This document shows positions 38,250 through 51,399 of a DNA stretch of 64,000 nucleotides, in pieces. Each line of letters opens with the position of its first letter. Within the stretch, counting starts at the first letter, position 1. Source of the DNA: Epichloe hybrida (lineage: Eukaryota; Ascomycota; Sordariomycetes; Hypocreales; Clavicipitaceae); contig JAFEKR010000041.1 in the NCBI GenBank assembly GCA_019022495.1, positions 351,866 to 415,865 on the forward strand, read 5' to 3'. The translations under genes and the position numbers were made by a program. The notes under the pieces are model-generated. The model searched no databases, was not told where the DNA came from, and saw only the letters and a list, made by a program, of their open reading frames with translations.

Positions 38250-38557
38250 TGTTAGAATAAAGGTAATATTAATTACGCGTCGTAGCTGTAATTACCTAGC
38301 AAAAGCTTAGGCTACGCGCATGCCTCACACGTAACCTATAACCTAGCGCGTTAATTAGCTAGGAAATGTAAGGACACAAACGCGTAATCCCTTTTTCCTT
38401 GTATATATTATAACTTCTAGCTTTTAACCTCTCTTTTCCTATAACTTAATTAATTATACGAACAGATAACGTAGCCTAGAATAGATAATTGATGAAGATA
38501 CTATTCTTCAGGCTCACAACTGTAACACATTGAATTCAATACCCTGTGAATCTAACA
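38250..38557 (+). repeat. copia B0 3' LTR (308 bp)
   Basis: Starts TGTTAGAATAAAGGTAATAT and ends GTGAATCTAACA; followed by the TSD GATTA. Preceded by the AAAAGAGAGA polypurine tract. Confidence 0.93.
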
Positions 38558-38562
38558 GATTA

Positions 38563-38958
38563 GTTATTAAAGGTTTATTACTAGATAATAAACCTAATAC
38601 ATAAGGGCTAGATTTATGCTAGCTTCTTATTAGCTATAGCCCCTATTTTACTTATAAAGAAAGCAAATAAGGGATAGTAGTTTTACGTAGACTATTACGC
38701 ACTTAATAAGATTATAGTATAGGATTAATACTTACTCCTATTAATTAAGGAGATATTATACTCCCTTTCTTAGGTATATTAGTTTACTAAGGTAAATATC
38801 TGTGTAGTATTTTATAAACTATAGATAGCTAAGGGTAAGGAGCACCTTACTACCTTTTATACTAGGTTTAGACTATTTAAATAGTTAGTTTATCTATTTA
38901 GCCTAGTAAGTGCACTACTAACCTTCTAATATTATATTAATAAATCCTTAGGGGATAT
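38563..38958 (+). pseudogene. gypsy F reverse transcriptase, first half
   Basis: Continues the frame broken at 14,033 by copia B0. Read-through gives the finger/palm of a gypsy RT: DNKPNT.GLDLC, then KVNICVVFYKL and TRFRLF..LVYLFSLVSALLTF-stop-YYINKSLGD. It ends just before the catalytic box, at the start of the next LTR. The missing box and downstream half are at 8,435-11,050. Confidence 0.85.
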
Positions 38959-39246
38959 TGTTAGAACAAAGGTGATATCAATCGCGCGTCGCAGACGCAA
39001 TTACCTAGCAAAAGCTCGGGCCACGCGCGGGCCCCACACGTGACTTGTAACCTAGCCCGTTAATTAGCTAGGAAATATAGGGCTATAAACACGTAGCCCC
39101 CTTTCCCTTCTATTATTGCAAATTCTAGCTTTTAACTTCTCTTTTTTACATATATAACGTAGCCTAGAATAGATAATTAATAATAATACTATTCTTTAGG
39201 CTTATAACCTTATTACATTAAATTTAATACCCTGTGAAAACTAATA
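38959..39246 (+). repeat. copia B2 5' LTR (288 bp)
   Basis: Starts TGTTAGAACAAAGGTGATAT and ends GTGAAAACTAATA (CTAACA mutated). It carries a TATA-like motif (GGGCTATAAACACG). The short subtype differs from the 308-bp LTRs of B0/B1 by a deletion in the 3' part. Confidence 0.9.
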
Positions 39247-42200
39247 CTAATTAGTGGTTACCTTTATAGATAACTATGTAGTCTTTAAATACTATAAATT
39301 AGTAAGGTTAATTAGAAGAGGTAGCTTACCTAGGAATAACTTACCTTATGAAATAGGAGGGCTATGTTTAATAATAAGTTATACTAATAGAAAGGTATAA
39401 TATAGCTCTCTTCTTACTTTAGTATTAATATTTATATCTATATAAATTCTAAAATTATAAAGAAGGGTTTAATACTAGTAGCTAAGCTATCCCCTTATCT
39501 TTCTTTATTATATATTTCATTATATATTTAAAGTTAACTACCTTACCTTATAATCCTTTATATTAAAAAAACATAAGTTATATAATTTATATTTATACCC
39601 CTTCTATCCCCTTATATTAAAGATTTACTCCCCTTTAATTAATTAGAATATTAGATATAGCTAGACTATCTAGGACCTTTAGTTAATTTAGAGTTCCTAG
39701 TAAGAGTAATAGCTATAATAATACTATAAAAGGTATTAAAGCTAGAGATAGTAATAAATACCTTAATAAAGGGAAAACCCTTATTTATACTAATCTATAC
39801 CCCTATATCTCTATAAGACTTAAATAGAATATTATAAAGAAACTACTCTAATAAATAAAAAGCTTTAAATATAAAGAGATAATAATACCTAAGGAAATTA
39901 GTCTTTATATCCTTATAAAGACTAAATAATATAAGGAGTAAAGGTTATTTAAAAGAATACTATTCTCTAAATTTAGTAATAACTTCTATAAATAGTTAAG
40001 AGATAAGTTTATAAATAAAAGAGACCTTTCCTAGAATAGACTTTAAGACTATTTTCTTTATAATAAAGTGTATATAACTATTAGAAAAGGTATAAAGATA
40101 GTAAATAACCTTAAAGAAGTAGTAAACTAGGAAGAATTCTAATTTTAGACTCTTAAAGAAATTAAAGAGACTAGGAAGAAGTATATATAGTTCTAGAAAA
40201 ACCTATAAAATAAAGAATTCTTTTATAATTTATTAAATAATAGTAATATTAGATCCTAATAACTAACCCCTTTACCTTACTTATTAGTATAATTACTATT
40301 AAAGGGATTAATAGGCTAATCTCCTATAAGAAGGTGAATTAATCTAGAATTAAGGGTACTGAAGGATACTATTTATAAGTATTTATAAGTAACCCCCTTA
40401 CCTATACCTTTACCTAAGATAATTTAATAAAACTACCCTAATAACACTACTAATAATACCCCTAAGTAAGAGTATTACTAATAAAGTTAACCCTAACTAC
40501 CTAGGGCTAATATTACCTTTATTAGTATAGCTTAAAGAACTATACTTCCTTCTCCCTAATATAAGGGAAAGGAAGATTAGAGAGAATAATAAACCCTAAG
40601 GCTACTTCCTATAAAGCTACTCTCTTACTTCCTAAAGACTATACTACCCCTTTTATAAATATAAAGGGAAGTATTTAAAGAACCCCTATAGACTTAGAGA
40701 CCTTTACTAAAGTAAATTATAGACTTATTAAAGATATACCCTAAAGAATAACTTTATAGTATTAATAACTATAATAACCTTAAATTCAAGCTTTAAATAT
40801 TCTATAGGAAGTATAAATTACTTAATATCTAACCTAAATAAGCTAGTTATACCTTTAAGATTATACTTAAAGATAAAGATTTATAATACTATATAGATTA
40901 CCTCTTTAAACCTAGTTAACTATAAGACCTCCTTATGCTTATTAGCTATATAAGGGAATAATTTAAGACTAAAGATATATAGTAAAGATATCTCCTAGAA
41001 TAAAATAATTTTACTCTATAAGAAATAATAAATAATAAATAATAACCTAAGTAAATTAATAATTAATTATTTTAATAAGCTTATAAAGAAGCTAGCTATC
41101 TTATAATAAGTAGTACCTAAGGTTAGCTAAAGCAAAAGGGCACTTTAAAATAAACTTATAATAGCCTATAATAGTATTCTAGAATATAGAGAAGTTATTA
41201 TAGACTTACTAAAGGGACTATAAGAATTCTATAAATAGATTAGAATAATAATCTAACTTATTAAGGAAGAGAAAAAGAACTATTAATAATTCCTAACTAA
41301 AGCTATAACCCTAGAGTAATTCTAGACTAACTAGAGATATAATAGGAAAGGAAAAGAGACCTAATACCCTTTAAAACTATAAGGAAGAGAAGGAAATTCT
41401 TATATAAAGAAATACTATATATATAGAAAGGAAGGATACTAGTTATCTAAGTACTTAGAAGAGAACTATAAGAAGGTATGTTAATACTTTAAGAACCACT
41501 ACCTTATAGATCTAGCTAATAACTTATACAATTTATTCCTTATATAGTATAAAGGGGAATATAAACCTTAATCCCTTATTAATAATAAAATTACTTAGTA
41601 TATAAAGAGCATTAGATTTAATAATAGCCTTAATAGTATAAATAGGCTAGTACTTATAAGCTTCTTTAATCACGGAATATAACTTAATAGCAAAAGAATA
41701 GTTTAATTCCTAATAAGTTAAGTAGCTTATTATAGTCTAAGTAAAGAAAACCTCTTTTAGTAAGAACTCTTAAGTAAAGCTCTAATAATATTTATACTAG
41801 AAGATTACTATTCTTATATAATGTTTTAAGGGATTATACCTAATATAGAAGCTATAAAGTTCTTTATAGTAAGGTATTCTTAATTCCTTACTTTATAATA
41901 TTAAATACCTAAACTATAGCTTAATAAATTAATAGTAAAAAAGGCATTAGTTAGATTTAGTGTAGGAGAACTAATTATTACGCTTAGAGTAGCTAATATA
42001 CCTACCCCTTTTAGAGATATTCTCTTTTAGGTTATACTAATAAACACTCTATTCCTATTATCCCTTAATAATATAGACCGCTTATAAATTGATTTTAATA
42101 TCTCTAAAAATACACTATAATAAGGAAATATTAAAGTCCTTATTATATATAAATAGGGGTATGCTTAGATATTACTTACATAGAAAGAGAAAGTAGTTAC

Positions 42201-44127
42201 TTAGAGCTATCTTATAGAAAGTAAGTTATAGTAATTATATTATTACTTTAGGTATTTATTAATCTAATAACTATATAAGGTTCTTTATAGATTAGGGTAT
42301 AATATTAATATTAAGGCTATTTAGAAGCTAATAAGACTTTACTACTAATACTAGATATATATAGATAGCCTTAATTACTTTAAATTTACCCTTAAGAATA
42401 AGTGTAGTTTTAACTATAAAGTAATAGTAAATATTTTTTACCTTAATAGTAACTACCCTATACTTTACGCTATAGATATAGCTATAGCGTTTAATATAGC
42501 GAAATTCCTTAATAATATCTTTACAAAAACAACCTAGGAAGCCCTTTAGATTTACTAAATTAATACTTATCTAGGCCCTCTGGATTTTATTACTATAGAT
42601 ACTAGAATGAATTTTTATAGTAATAAATTTAGATACTTTATAGCTTTAATATTAATTTTAATTAAGGAAGTCCCTATTAAGGTATACTAAAGTATTAGGA
42701 AGGTTAAAAAGTATTATAGGCTGCTCTAAAGAGCTTATAATATAATTAGGCGTGAATATCCTATAATACCTAAACCTATTAACTTGTAAATAGTAATAAA
42801 GGCCTTAAATAACACTATAGGCCCTAATAGCCTTATTCTAACCCTCCTTATCCTTAGAGCTTACCTATATATAATAAATAAGTCCTTACTATTACCTAAT
42901 ATTATATAGTATATAATTATAGTATAAAAAGCTACTAAAGAGATTAAGAGGCTCTATGCTATTAGGAAGGTTAATAAGGCCCTTACTAAACATAATAGCC
43001 TAGATACCTTAAAGACCCTTAACTTACTACTTAGATTAAAGGTCTAAGTCTAGTAAGAAGGCAAGGGATAAGTAAGCCTATATAAGCTACTAGTAATAAC
43101 TAGAGAGAGCTATACACTTAATATACCTAGGGGCCTAAAGACCTTTAGGTTAACCTTTATTAAGCCTTACTATAATAATCCTAGTATAAAGAAAATAGTA
43201 AAGCTTAGTAAAGAGAAAAAGGAGGAAGGGTAAGAGGCCTAAGATAAGAATATAGTGCTAGTAATACTACTAAAGCATAGGTATAGAAGGCCCTAAAAGA
43301 ACCCTTTTATAATACCTTAAGAGACTAATACTTTCCTATTAGCAAAAGAATATAGTAACTTAGCCTTTATAATTAAGTTATATAAGGAAGGAATTATAAA
43401 GACCCTAGGTAAACCCTTTATACTATTAATAAAAGTAGAAATTAATACCCTAATTAAGTAAGGAGTGTTTAAATTTATTATATTTAATAAGGAGAAGCAT
43501 AGTAGGATTTAAATCTTTAATTCCTAAATTGTTAATAAGATTAAAGGTAAGATAATAAAACCCTATAAAAAGTCACACCTTATAATCTAAGGATGTAAGG
43601 AAAAAGGGAAATAAGCTATCCTTATATAGGCCCTAATGATTTAATAAGCAAGCTAATGCCTTATCCTTGTGATAGCCCTATTAGCAAGATTAAGGAAATT
43701 CCTTATATAGCTATGTAATATCTATTAGGCATATGTACAAGCCTATATATTACTAGAGTAACTAATCCTAGCGCGCTTACTAATTTCGATACGGCACCTT
43801 TACTTACCTAGCATGATTTTTAAGGTTATAAAGCCCCTCTATAGGCTTGTAAAGGCTAGAACGTATTAGTAAGTTATATATTATAAGCATTATAGAGAGA
43901 ACCTCTAGATAGAAACCTTTATATATAATCCTTACTTGCTTATAACTATAAAGGAAAGCCTTAACTTTATATATATTAAAATATAGACTAATAATACCCT
44001 TAGCCTATTAGATAAGAAGTTCTCTAAGAAGGAAAAGACTTAACTAATTACTATAGGCTTTAATATAAAGCTAAAGTAATTCCTAACCTAGGATAATCCC
44101 TATAATATTTAATAGAGGTATTATTAT
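39247..44127 (+). pseudogene. copia B2 gag-pol remnant up to RT
   Basis: Parallels B1 and B0 from the leader through gag (zinc knuckle near 41,408), integrase (about 42,235-42,870) and most of reverse transcriptase (about 43,450-44,110). It breaks off inside RT at the start of copia A2. Completely stop-ridden. Confidence 0.85.
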
Positions 44128-44392
44128 TGTTGATTCCTTCGGATCTTCATCGGTTCAATCGTGGCCAAAGACCGGACCAATTGTGGGTCCGGCGCGATGC
44201 ACGCGATATAATTGGCTGCATTAATTCGCTACCCCCTTTTATGCCTTACATACGGATTTCGCTCACTTTTCTAGCATCTAGACTTTCCCTCTCTTCTCCC
44301 TCTTTCCTTCCTAGCTAATTTAATTAACTATTATTAACTTTAATTATATAGGATTACCCTTATACCTACGCAGGACCTTAGTATAACTAACA
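44128..44392 (+). repeat. copia A2 5' LTR (265 bp)
   Basis: Starts TGTTGATTCCTTCGGATC and ends GTATAACTAACA. Its left half is little mutated and its right half more so. The ORF at 44,127-44,318 is LTR sequence, not a gene. Confidence 0.92.
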
Positions 44393-45395
44393 CTAATTAG
44401 TAATTAACTTCACAACTATAAATAAGCTAGGTATTATAAGAAAAGACATTTCTATAGACACTACTACTACTACCCCTTGTTATACTATAATAGTTATTGT
44501 GGTAGAGAGGCATAACTGCATAAGTATACTAAAGGAAGAGACTAGAATCCTAGTTATAGGCTTGTTAGGCTTCCAAGGAATTGATTTATTAACCCTTAGG
44601 CTAAGGGATATAACTTTGTTATATCTATCTAGGATATTATTATTAATTATTGATTTTATCGTCTATTATAAGAAAACTATCTAACTAACCGAATCTATTG
44701 CCGCGAGGCATTTATTTCGAACCTAATGTTAAATAAACTTAGCTAAGCTAGCTAATAAACCTATCTTTAATATATTACCTTCTAACAGACCTTTAATCTC
44801 TCCCTATAAGCATTTACTACTTATTTTTTGCCCCCTTTACTCTTAGTGCTATTTACCCTATGCTTATTAGTAAGAAAGAGAGAGATTACCTCCTTCCCTC
44901 TTTTTATAAAAAATAGGAAGTAGCAATTCCTATTATTCCTTTATTCCTTTATTGCTTTTCTTGCTATTTTCTAGTTACTTTTAGCACTTCTATTACTTTA
45001 TTTACCCCTATTGATTTGTTCTTATTACTACTTTTACTGCTTTTTTATTCCGTTTTTCCTGTTTTCGTGATCTTCTAATTTCATTAGAGTAGTAATGCTC
45101 CTGAAGTGCGAAAGAAAACCCTTATAACGGCGATAGGTAAACATAAGAGCTTAATTAGTAGTATAATAACTTAATAACGTTCCTTTTATAGTTAAAGATA
45201 GTAAACAAATCTAGACCTTCCATAAGAGTAAAGGCTACTAGTAATAGTAAGGCTTTAATTATTACCCCTAAAAGACCCTAAGAGTATAAGTTACCCTTAT
45301 GTCTTTAATAGCTTACTTATAACTTCTCTAGTAATTAGAAAGAATTTATTAAGCTAAATCTAGAGACTACTACGTAGCTTAAGCTTAATAACTAG
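44393..45395 (+). other. copia A2 leader region between 5' LTR and gag
   Basis: About 1 kb with no recognisable domain, starting with the leader CTAATTAGTAATTAAC related to those of B and D. One 61-residue ORF (44,499-44,684) has no features I recognise. Element E2 follows at 45,396. Confidence 0.6.
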
Positions 45396-45920
45396 TTTGT
45401 CGGGGCAAAACAACCACCCCAAAACAACGGAAAAGAGGGATCTGACGATAATGATGATAATGACGAAAATGACGATATTGACGGTATTGACGAATTCGAC
45501 GATATCAGCAATTGAACCTAGATATCGGGATCTAGGTCTGCGATATTTGCGATCCATCGCGAGGATCGAAGCTAGGAAAAGCTGCCTAGCTAGGCAGCTA
45601 GATAATCTCAAATAATCTCAAATAATCTCAAATAAGCTCATATTCATCTTAGGAAAACACAGGTAAAATCTCGATTTGAACAATCCAAGCCAAAGGCAAC
45701 GAAGGGAGAGTTGATTTTCTATGAAAAGGGAGGGAATCTAGGGCTTTTATCTAGCTAGGGGGTTAGGGGCTAGGCCGGATCCAATGTGGTTGAATTGATC
45801 CGACAATCCGATCGATCCGAGGTCTTGAGAGAGAGGTCTCGAGGGATCCGATAGATCCGAGGTCCAAGGGGCTAGAGGTCTTGTGAGAGAGGTCTCTAGG
45901 GGTCATATTCCTAGCCACAC
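45396..45920. mobile_element. element E2, 525-bp copy of E1
   Basis: Same ends as E1 (TTTGTCGGGG, CTAGCCACAC) with a different duplication, ACTAG (45,391-45,395; 45,921-45,925). Similarity to E1 is high on both flanks of a variable centre. It is hardly touched by RIP although it lies in decayed copia A2, so it arrived late or is too short to be recognised. The ORFs on both strands (45,360-45,611 and 45,397-45,615) are shared with E1 only as repeat sequence. Confidence 0.82.
45601..45640. repeat. 10-bp tandem AATAATCTCA units in E2
   Basis: Three to four copies of GATAATCTCA/AATAATCTCA at the point where E1 instead has three ~23-bp units. Confidence 0.85.
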
Positions 45921-45925
45921 ACTAG

Positions 45926-48900
45926 ATTATAAGATTTATTAACCTTAGTAAGTATTAAGGTTAGAGAGATAATAATCTATAGGAATTATTCTAAGAAGAC
46001 TTTAAAGGCTAGTTTAAAGACACCTTTAAAAGGGCTATAAAGGAAGTTATTAGAGAATTATATAATTCTCTATAAGATTATAGCGTTCTTATTAAATAAG
46101 GCCTAGGATATTTAATCCTAGTATTCCTTAAGGAAATGCTTTATTAAACTTTAATACCTCTTTAGTTATAGGAGAGATTATAAGAGAGACTATAATCTTC
46201 CAAACCCCTAGAGCCTTAATATTAATAGCCCTAATAACCTACCCTAGAAATCCACCTTCCCTAACCCTAAAGACTATGTAAACCTTTATAAAAGCCCCTA
46301 TAATAATCGCTATTAAATTAATAGCTTTATCCTAATAATCATTATTAATAATAACTAGGGGACTACTATTTATAATAAAATATGCCTTTATAGTAATTTG
46401 CCTTCTGAAGATTAGATTACAAAGAAGATCTTAGAGCTTACGAAGATATATAAGAATAGCAACCACTATAGTAGGAAGCTATATAACTTCTTAATACTAA
46501 AGATTACGCTTTTTAAAAATAAGTGTAATAGAATTAACTTTCCTTAAACGTATTATTAGAAGGCTTTCCCTATTGTATTAATAGGTAATACTAAATAATA
46601 CTTCCTTAATTACCTCTTTAGGAATAACTATCCTTATAAAGAGATAATTACTTATATTTATTAATGCTTTAAGACAGAAAGTAACTAGTAATTCTATTAC
46701 TATAAATAAAGTAGTATAATATTAAAGAATATAATTAAGAAAAACCCTAATAAAAGTAAGCTTAATTACCTTAAGATTATATTATTAACCCTTAAGAAAA
46801 TCTATAGAGGACTATACCTTACTAAAATAGTAGATACTAAGCTTTATAAGCAGGCCTTAAATACTATAGCTAGTGTACCTAAATATTAGATAGTGGAATA
46901 TATATACTCCCTAGGCTTTAAAAGTCTTACTAGAGACCTCTGTAAGGTAATTACTATTATGGAATTAAATAAGAGGTTCTCCTAATACCTTTAGTACTAA
47001 TAAGAAGACCCTCTACAGGCTATATTTACTAATTATTAGTATAGATAGTAATTATCCCCCTATAGTAGAGGAAGCTATTATAGATAGAGCCCTAGGCTAA
47101 GCACTAAGCATTACTTTATATATAGTAAGAGTAGCTACTAGTTCTTTAATTACTTTATAAAAGAATATTAAAAGGAAAAGGACTACTAGTAAGCTAGTAA
47201 AATATATTATACACCCCCTTTAAAGAAAAGATTCTAGGTATTCCTTACCTCCTATAAAGGGTAGGATAATAATAAGCCTAATAAAGGCTTAGGTTAGAAT
47301 TAGGAATTATATCTTTTAGCTTATATAGAAGCTAAAGATAATAATAATAATATAGAGGAGCTACTATTAATAGTATACCTAAGTATTATATAATTCTTTT
47401 ACTCTAGATTATAGACTAACTATAATACTACTAATATTAATATTCTCGTGACCCTAAATAATTAAGCCTTCTAACACATATTCCTTAGGTAAGAGCTCTA
47501 TAAGCTATAAGAGTGTAATAAAGGCTTAATTTACTATATCTCTAAAGAATACTATTCTAAAGAGGTCTTTAGAGGGATTATACCTAATACTAGCACTATA
47601 GGAAAGTTAACTATAGGAGAGGCATAAGTAAAGGCTCTATTAAGATTAATACCTTTATTAAAAATAATACCTTATAAACCCTAAATTATTATATTTAGCG
47701 CTAGATTAGTAATTATAAGAGGAATCCTTTATATACTTATAAAACTTAGAGAGCTTAAATTCTATATCCTTAATATAGCTACCCCCTTTCTCTTCTTAAT
47801 TACTAATATAAATAAGATATAAGTTAAGATTAATAAACTTACTAATATACTTATCTAAGGTAATAAGACTATACCTATTATATAATAATAAGGCTATCCT
47901 TAGTAGTTACTAGAGGTAAGAGAAATAGTTACTTTTTACCTTTTAGAAGGAGATATCTATTAATTATATTATTAACTTAGTTACCCTTCTATTTAATAAC
48001 TTATAAAGATCCTTTACTAAGCTAGTTATAAAGTTAAACGCTAGGTAATTAAGGAATTAACTAAAGTCTACTACTATTACTAAATATATAGAAAGTCCCC
48101 TAGTTAATTTAAGTTTATAATTAAAGATAACTACAAATTTAACTATAAGATTATCATTAATATTATGTAGATTAATAGCTAACTAGTGCTTTATATTATT
48201 AATTTAGTAATATTATTCTAGGTAGCCTAATTCCTTAATTTAAGGAAGTAAAAGGCTTAAGATATCTAGGACGCTATCCGCGAATATTAGATTAACACTT
48301 ATCTCAGACCTCTAGAATAGATTATATATAACGCTAGTAATAACTTCGCTTCCGCTAAGTTTAAGCACTATACTTAACTAATATTAATTAAGACTAATAA
48401 GATACTAATTAAAGCTTATAATAGTATTAGAAAGGTTAAGAGATATTATAGACCTTTACACTAAGCTTATAATATTATTATAGACTTAATTAGGATAGAA
48501 CTTACGCTAGAGTAATATCTTTAAATAGCTATTAAAGTAATTAATAACTTTATAGGCCTAAATAGTATTATCCTAACCTTACTAGTTTTTAGAGGCTACT
48601 TATAAATAATAGATAAGTTATTACTAAGTATCTCTATTATTTAATATACTAAAGTAATTTATAAAGCTACTAATAAAGTCCGCTATTATCTAGCTTTATA
48701 GTAGGTTTATAATGCCCTTAAAGCCTAGAATAGCCCTAATATAGCGCTTATATATTAGCTACCCCTGTAAGCTAATGTATATATATAAAGAGAGAAGGGT
48801 AGCTAGTATAGCTCTTATAAGCTACTTACTACTAATAGAGAGACCTATATAGTTAATATGCCCTATAGCCTAGTAAAGTTTTACTCTATAGTAGTAAAGC

Positions 48901-51134
48901 CTTACTATAAAGACCTATATATTATAAAGGGACTAGAGTAGTAGTAGATAAAGCCTAATAATATAAAGGAAGAAATAACTATATAACTAACTACTACTAC
49001 TAAAAGAGATTCCCTAATAAAAGAAAGTAAAGAGCTATAGGCACTAGCTAAGAGAAGATAAGGGAGACTAAGAAAGGCCCTTATAGTCTAATTTATAAGC
49101 GTAGAAAAGTTTAAAGAAGAAGCTTATAAAGCCTAGAAGGCCTTAAAGGGAAGCTATTAAGTTAAAGACTTATTACCTTACCCTAAAGAAATAAAAGTAA
49201 GGAAAAGAAAACCTTATAGCCCTAAGAAAAACATTAGCCTAATTTAGCTCTATATACTTATAAATAAGGATTAGGAGAAGGCCTTTATTTAAGAAGCTAT
49301 AGCTAGAGGGATACTAAATATAGTATTTCTTATAGTAAAGGAAAAGGCTAATTAGAACCTTGCTTTTTAACTTTACTAAGAAGGGAAGATTATAACCCTA
49401 GGAAAACCCTTTAAGTAATCTAATTAAGCTAAGATTAATGCTTTATAAGCTTATAATGTGTTTAAATTCATTAAGTATAACCTAGTAAAGTATAGAGGTT
49501 ATAGAATCTTTAATTCTTATATAGTTAAAGAGATTAAAGGCAAAGGAATGGACTTACTATATAAGAAATCCTACCTTATTATATAAGGCTATAATAATAA
49601 AGGAAAGGAATTTATCCTAACGCAATCGCTAATAATTTAATAAGCAAGCTAATAACTTATTATAACTATTACTCTATTATTAAGAAGAAGAGGTATTTAC
49701 CTTTAGATTCGCGATATTACATAAGCCTACACTTAATTACACATAGTGCTAATAAGGCTAATTATTATAAGATTGCTAAAGTAAATTATATATCTCTTTC
49801 TAGAAAGGACTATAATTAAATTAATTAGACCTCTTTATAGGATCATAGAGGCCAGAACCCACTAGTAGGCAATATACTTCCGTTACTATAAGGATAACCT
49901 TAATATAATAACCTTAACCTACAATCCCTACTTATTAATCACTACCCTAAATAATAAGAATCTCTTTAGTATTATTAGAATATAAACCAATAATACATTA
50001 GGCCTATGTAATAATAACTTCTTCTAAAAAGAAAAGAAAGAGCTCTAGAAGGCTAATTTTATAGCTAAAGAAAAGTAATAATTAACTACTAAGAATTCCC
50101 TTATCTTTAATAGTTACATCTTAACTTAGAATACTAATAATTTACTAATATTAACCTAGAAAGGCTAGAGTTAGAAGATTAAGGAAGTTAATCCTTAATC
50201 CCTAATAGTAAAGCAAGACTATATAAAATAATAAGCCTAAGGAAGCTACATCATAACTATATGTTAACTAGAAGCTTCCTATAACCTATTAATTATAGCT
50301 TAATACTAAGAACCCTCTAAGGAAGATATTATATACCTTAATAAATACCTTAAGTAGTAAATTAAGAATTAATAACGTAAACTATAATATATTCCTTTGG
50401 TTCTTAAGGAGGCAAAGCTCTTTATGTTTGTAAATAGATTGCTTACTAATAACAAGGATTTAAGCTTATAGATTAGATATGTGATTGTGATTAGTAATAA
50501 GATAATATAAGATAATAATACCTTTATTATAAAAGGCAATATTATTACGTATAGCTTAATAAAGAGCAAGAGAGTTACTTATAGCATGCTTACCTCTAAG
50601 TTATATAGTATAGTTTAAGGCACAGACATTACCTACGTAATTTTTATAACTTTACATTAGATCACGGATTAATTAAAGATGCCTTGAATTCCTATGATTC
50701 TTTATACTAATTCTTTTTTATCATATAAATATCTTATAAAGCTAGGAACCACAAAGGAGAAGAGACTAATAATTAATATTATAGCTTTTTAGTAATTATA
50801 TAAGAGGCATAAGATCTACGAAGTTAGGTGGATTAATAGTAATAATAATCTAGCGGATGTAATAACAAAAGTATTACTAAATTTATTACTTTCCTCTTTA
50901 ATTAATTTAAACAAATTAATGATTTATATTAAAGGATAGGTAAAGAGACCTATAATATTAGGAGACAGGAGCTTAGGTAAGGACTAATAGATTAATTTAA
51001 TTAACTAATACCACAATAGCTAATTAAAGCAGCGAATTCCTATTAAGGGATTCACTTATGTATACTTTCCTTTAATTTGCTTTTTATTACGTTTTTAAGC
51101 TCTTTGGCTATAAAGGAAAAAGAGAGACTACTAG
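45926..51134 (+). pseudogene. copia A2 gag-pol remnant
   Basis: Gag spans about 45,930-47,500 with a degraded zinc knuckle near 47,110. Integrase is about 48,130-48,700, reverse transcriptase about 49,450-50,010 and RNase H about 50,400-50,900. It is collinear with A1 (position 47,703 equals window position 1). A2 is more decayed than A1: the RT box that still reads QTDD in A1 has become TNN here. The minus-strand ORF at 50,369-50,569 is a shadow of RNase H. Confidence 0.87.
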
Positions 51135-51399
51135 TGTTAATTCCTTCGGATCTTTATTGGTTTAATCGTGGCCAAAGACTAAACCAATTATAAGTCTAGC
51201 GCGATGCATATGATATAATTAGCTGCATTAATTCACTACCCTCTCTTTTGCCTTACACATAGATTTTGCTTACTTTCCTAGCATCTAGACTTTCCCTCTC
51301 TTCTCCCTCTTTCCTTCCTAGCTAATTTAATTAACTATCATTAACTTCAATTATACGGGATTACCCTTATACCTGCGCAGGACCTTGGTGTAACTAACA
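51135..51399 (+). repeat. copia A2 3' LTR (265 bp)
   Basis: Starts TGTTAATTCCTTCGGATC and ends GTGTAACTAACA, preceded by the AAAAAGAGAGA polypurine tract. Confidence 0.92.

Larger units (their letters stand above)
14039..38557 (+). mobile_element. Ty1/copia B copy B0, host of three nested insertions
   Basis: The outer element of the main nest. Its 5' LTR (14,039-14,339 plus 21,148-21,154) and 3' LTR (38,250-38,557) are flanked by the perfect 5-bp duplication GATTA (14,034-14,038 and 38,558-38,562). It contains B1 in the 5' LTR, C2 in gag and C1 near the 3' end. Subtracting those insertions and their TSDs leaves about 6.8 kb, the same length as B1, which confirms the reconstruction. It lies inside a gypsy F reverse transcriptase. 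Confidence 0.93.
44128..51399 (+). mobile_element. full-length Ty1/copia A copy A2 (contains E2)
   Basis: LTRs at 44,128-44,392 and 51,135-51,399 bound a gag-pol remnant; removing E2 leaves about 6.7 kb. Unlike B0, B1 and D there is no matching TSD: the left flank ends ATTAT and the right flank begins ATATT. The two flanks also map about 1 kb apart on a reference B element. That suggests the copy is a product of recombination between two A elements. Confidence 0.88.
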
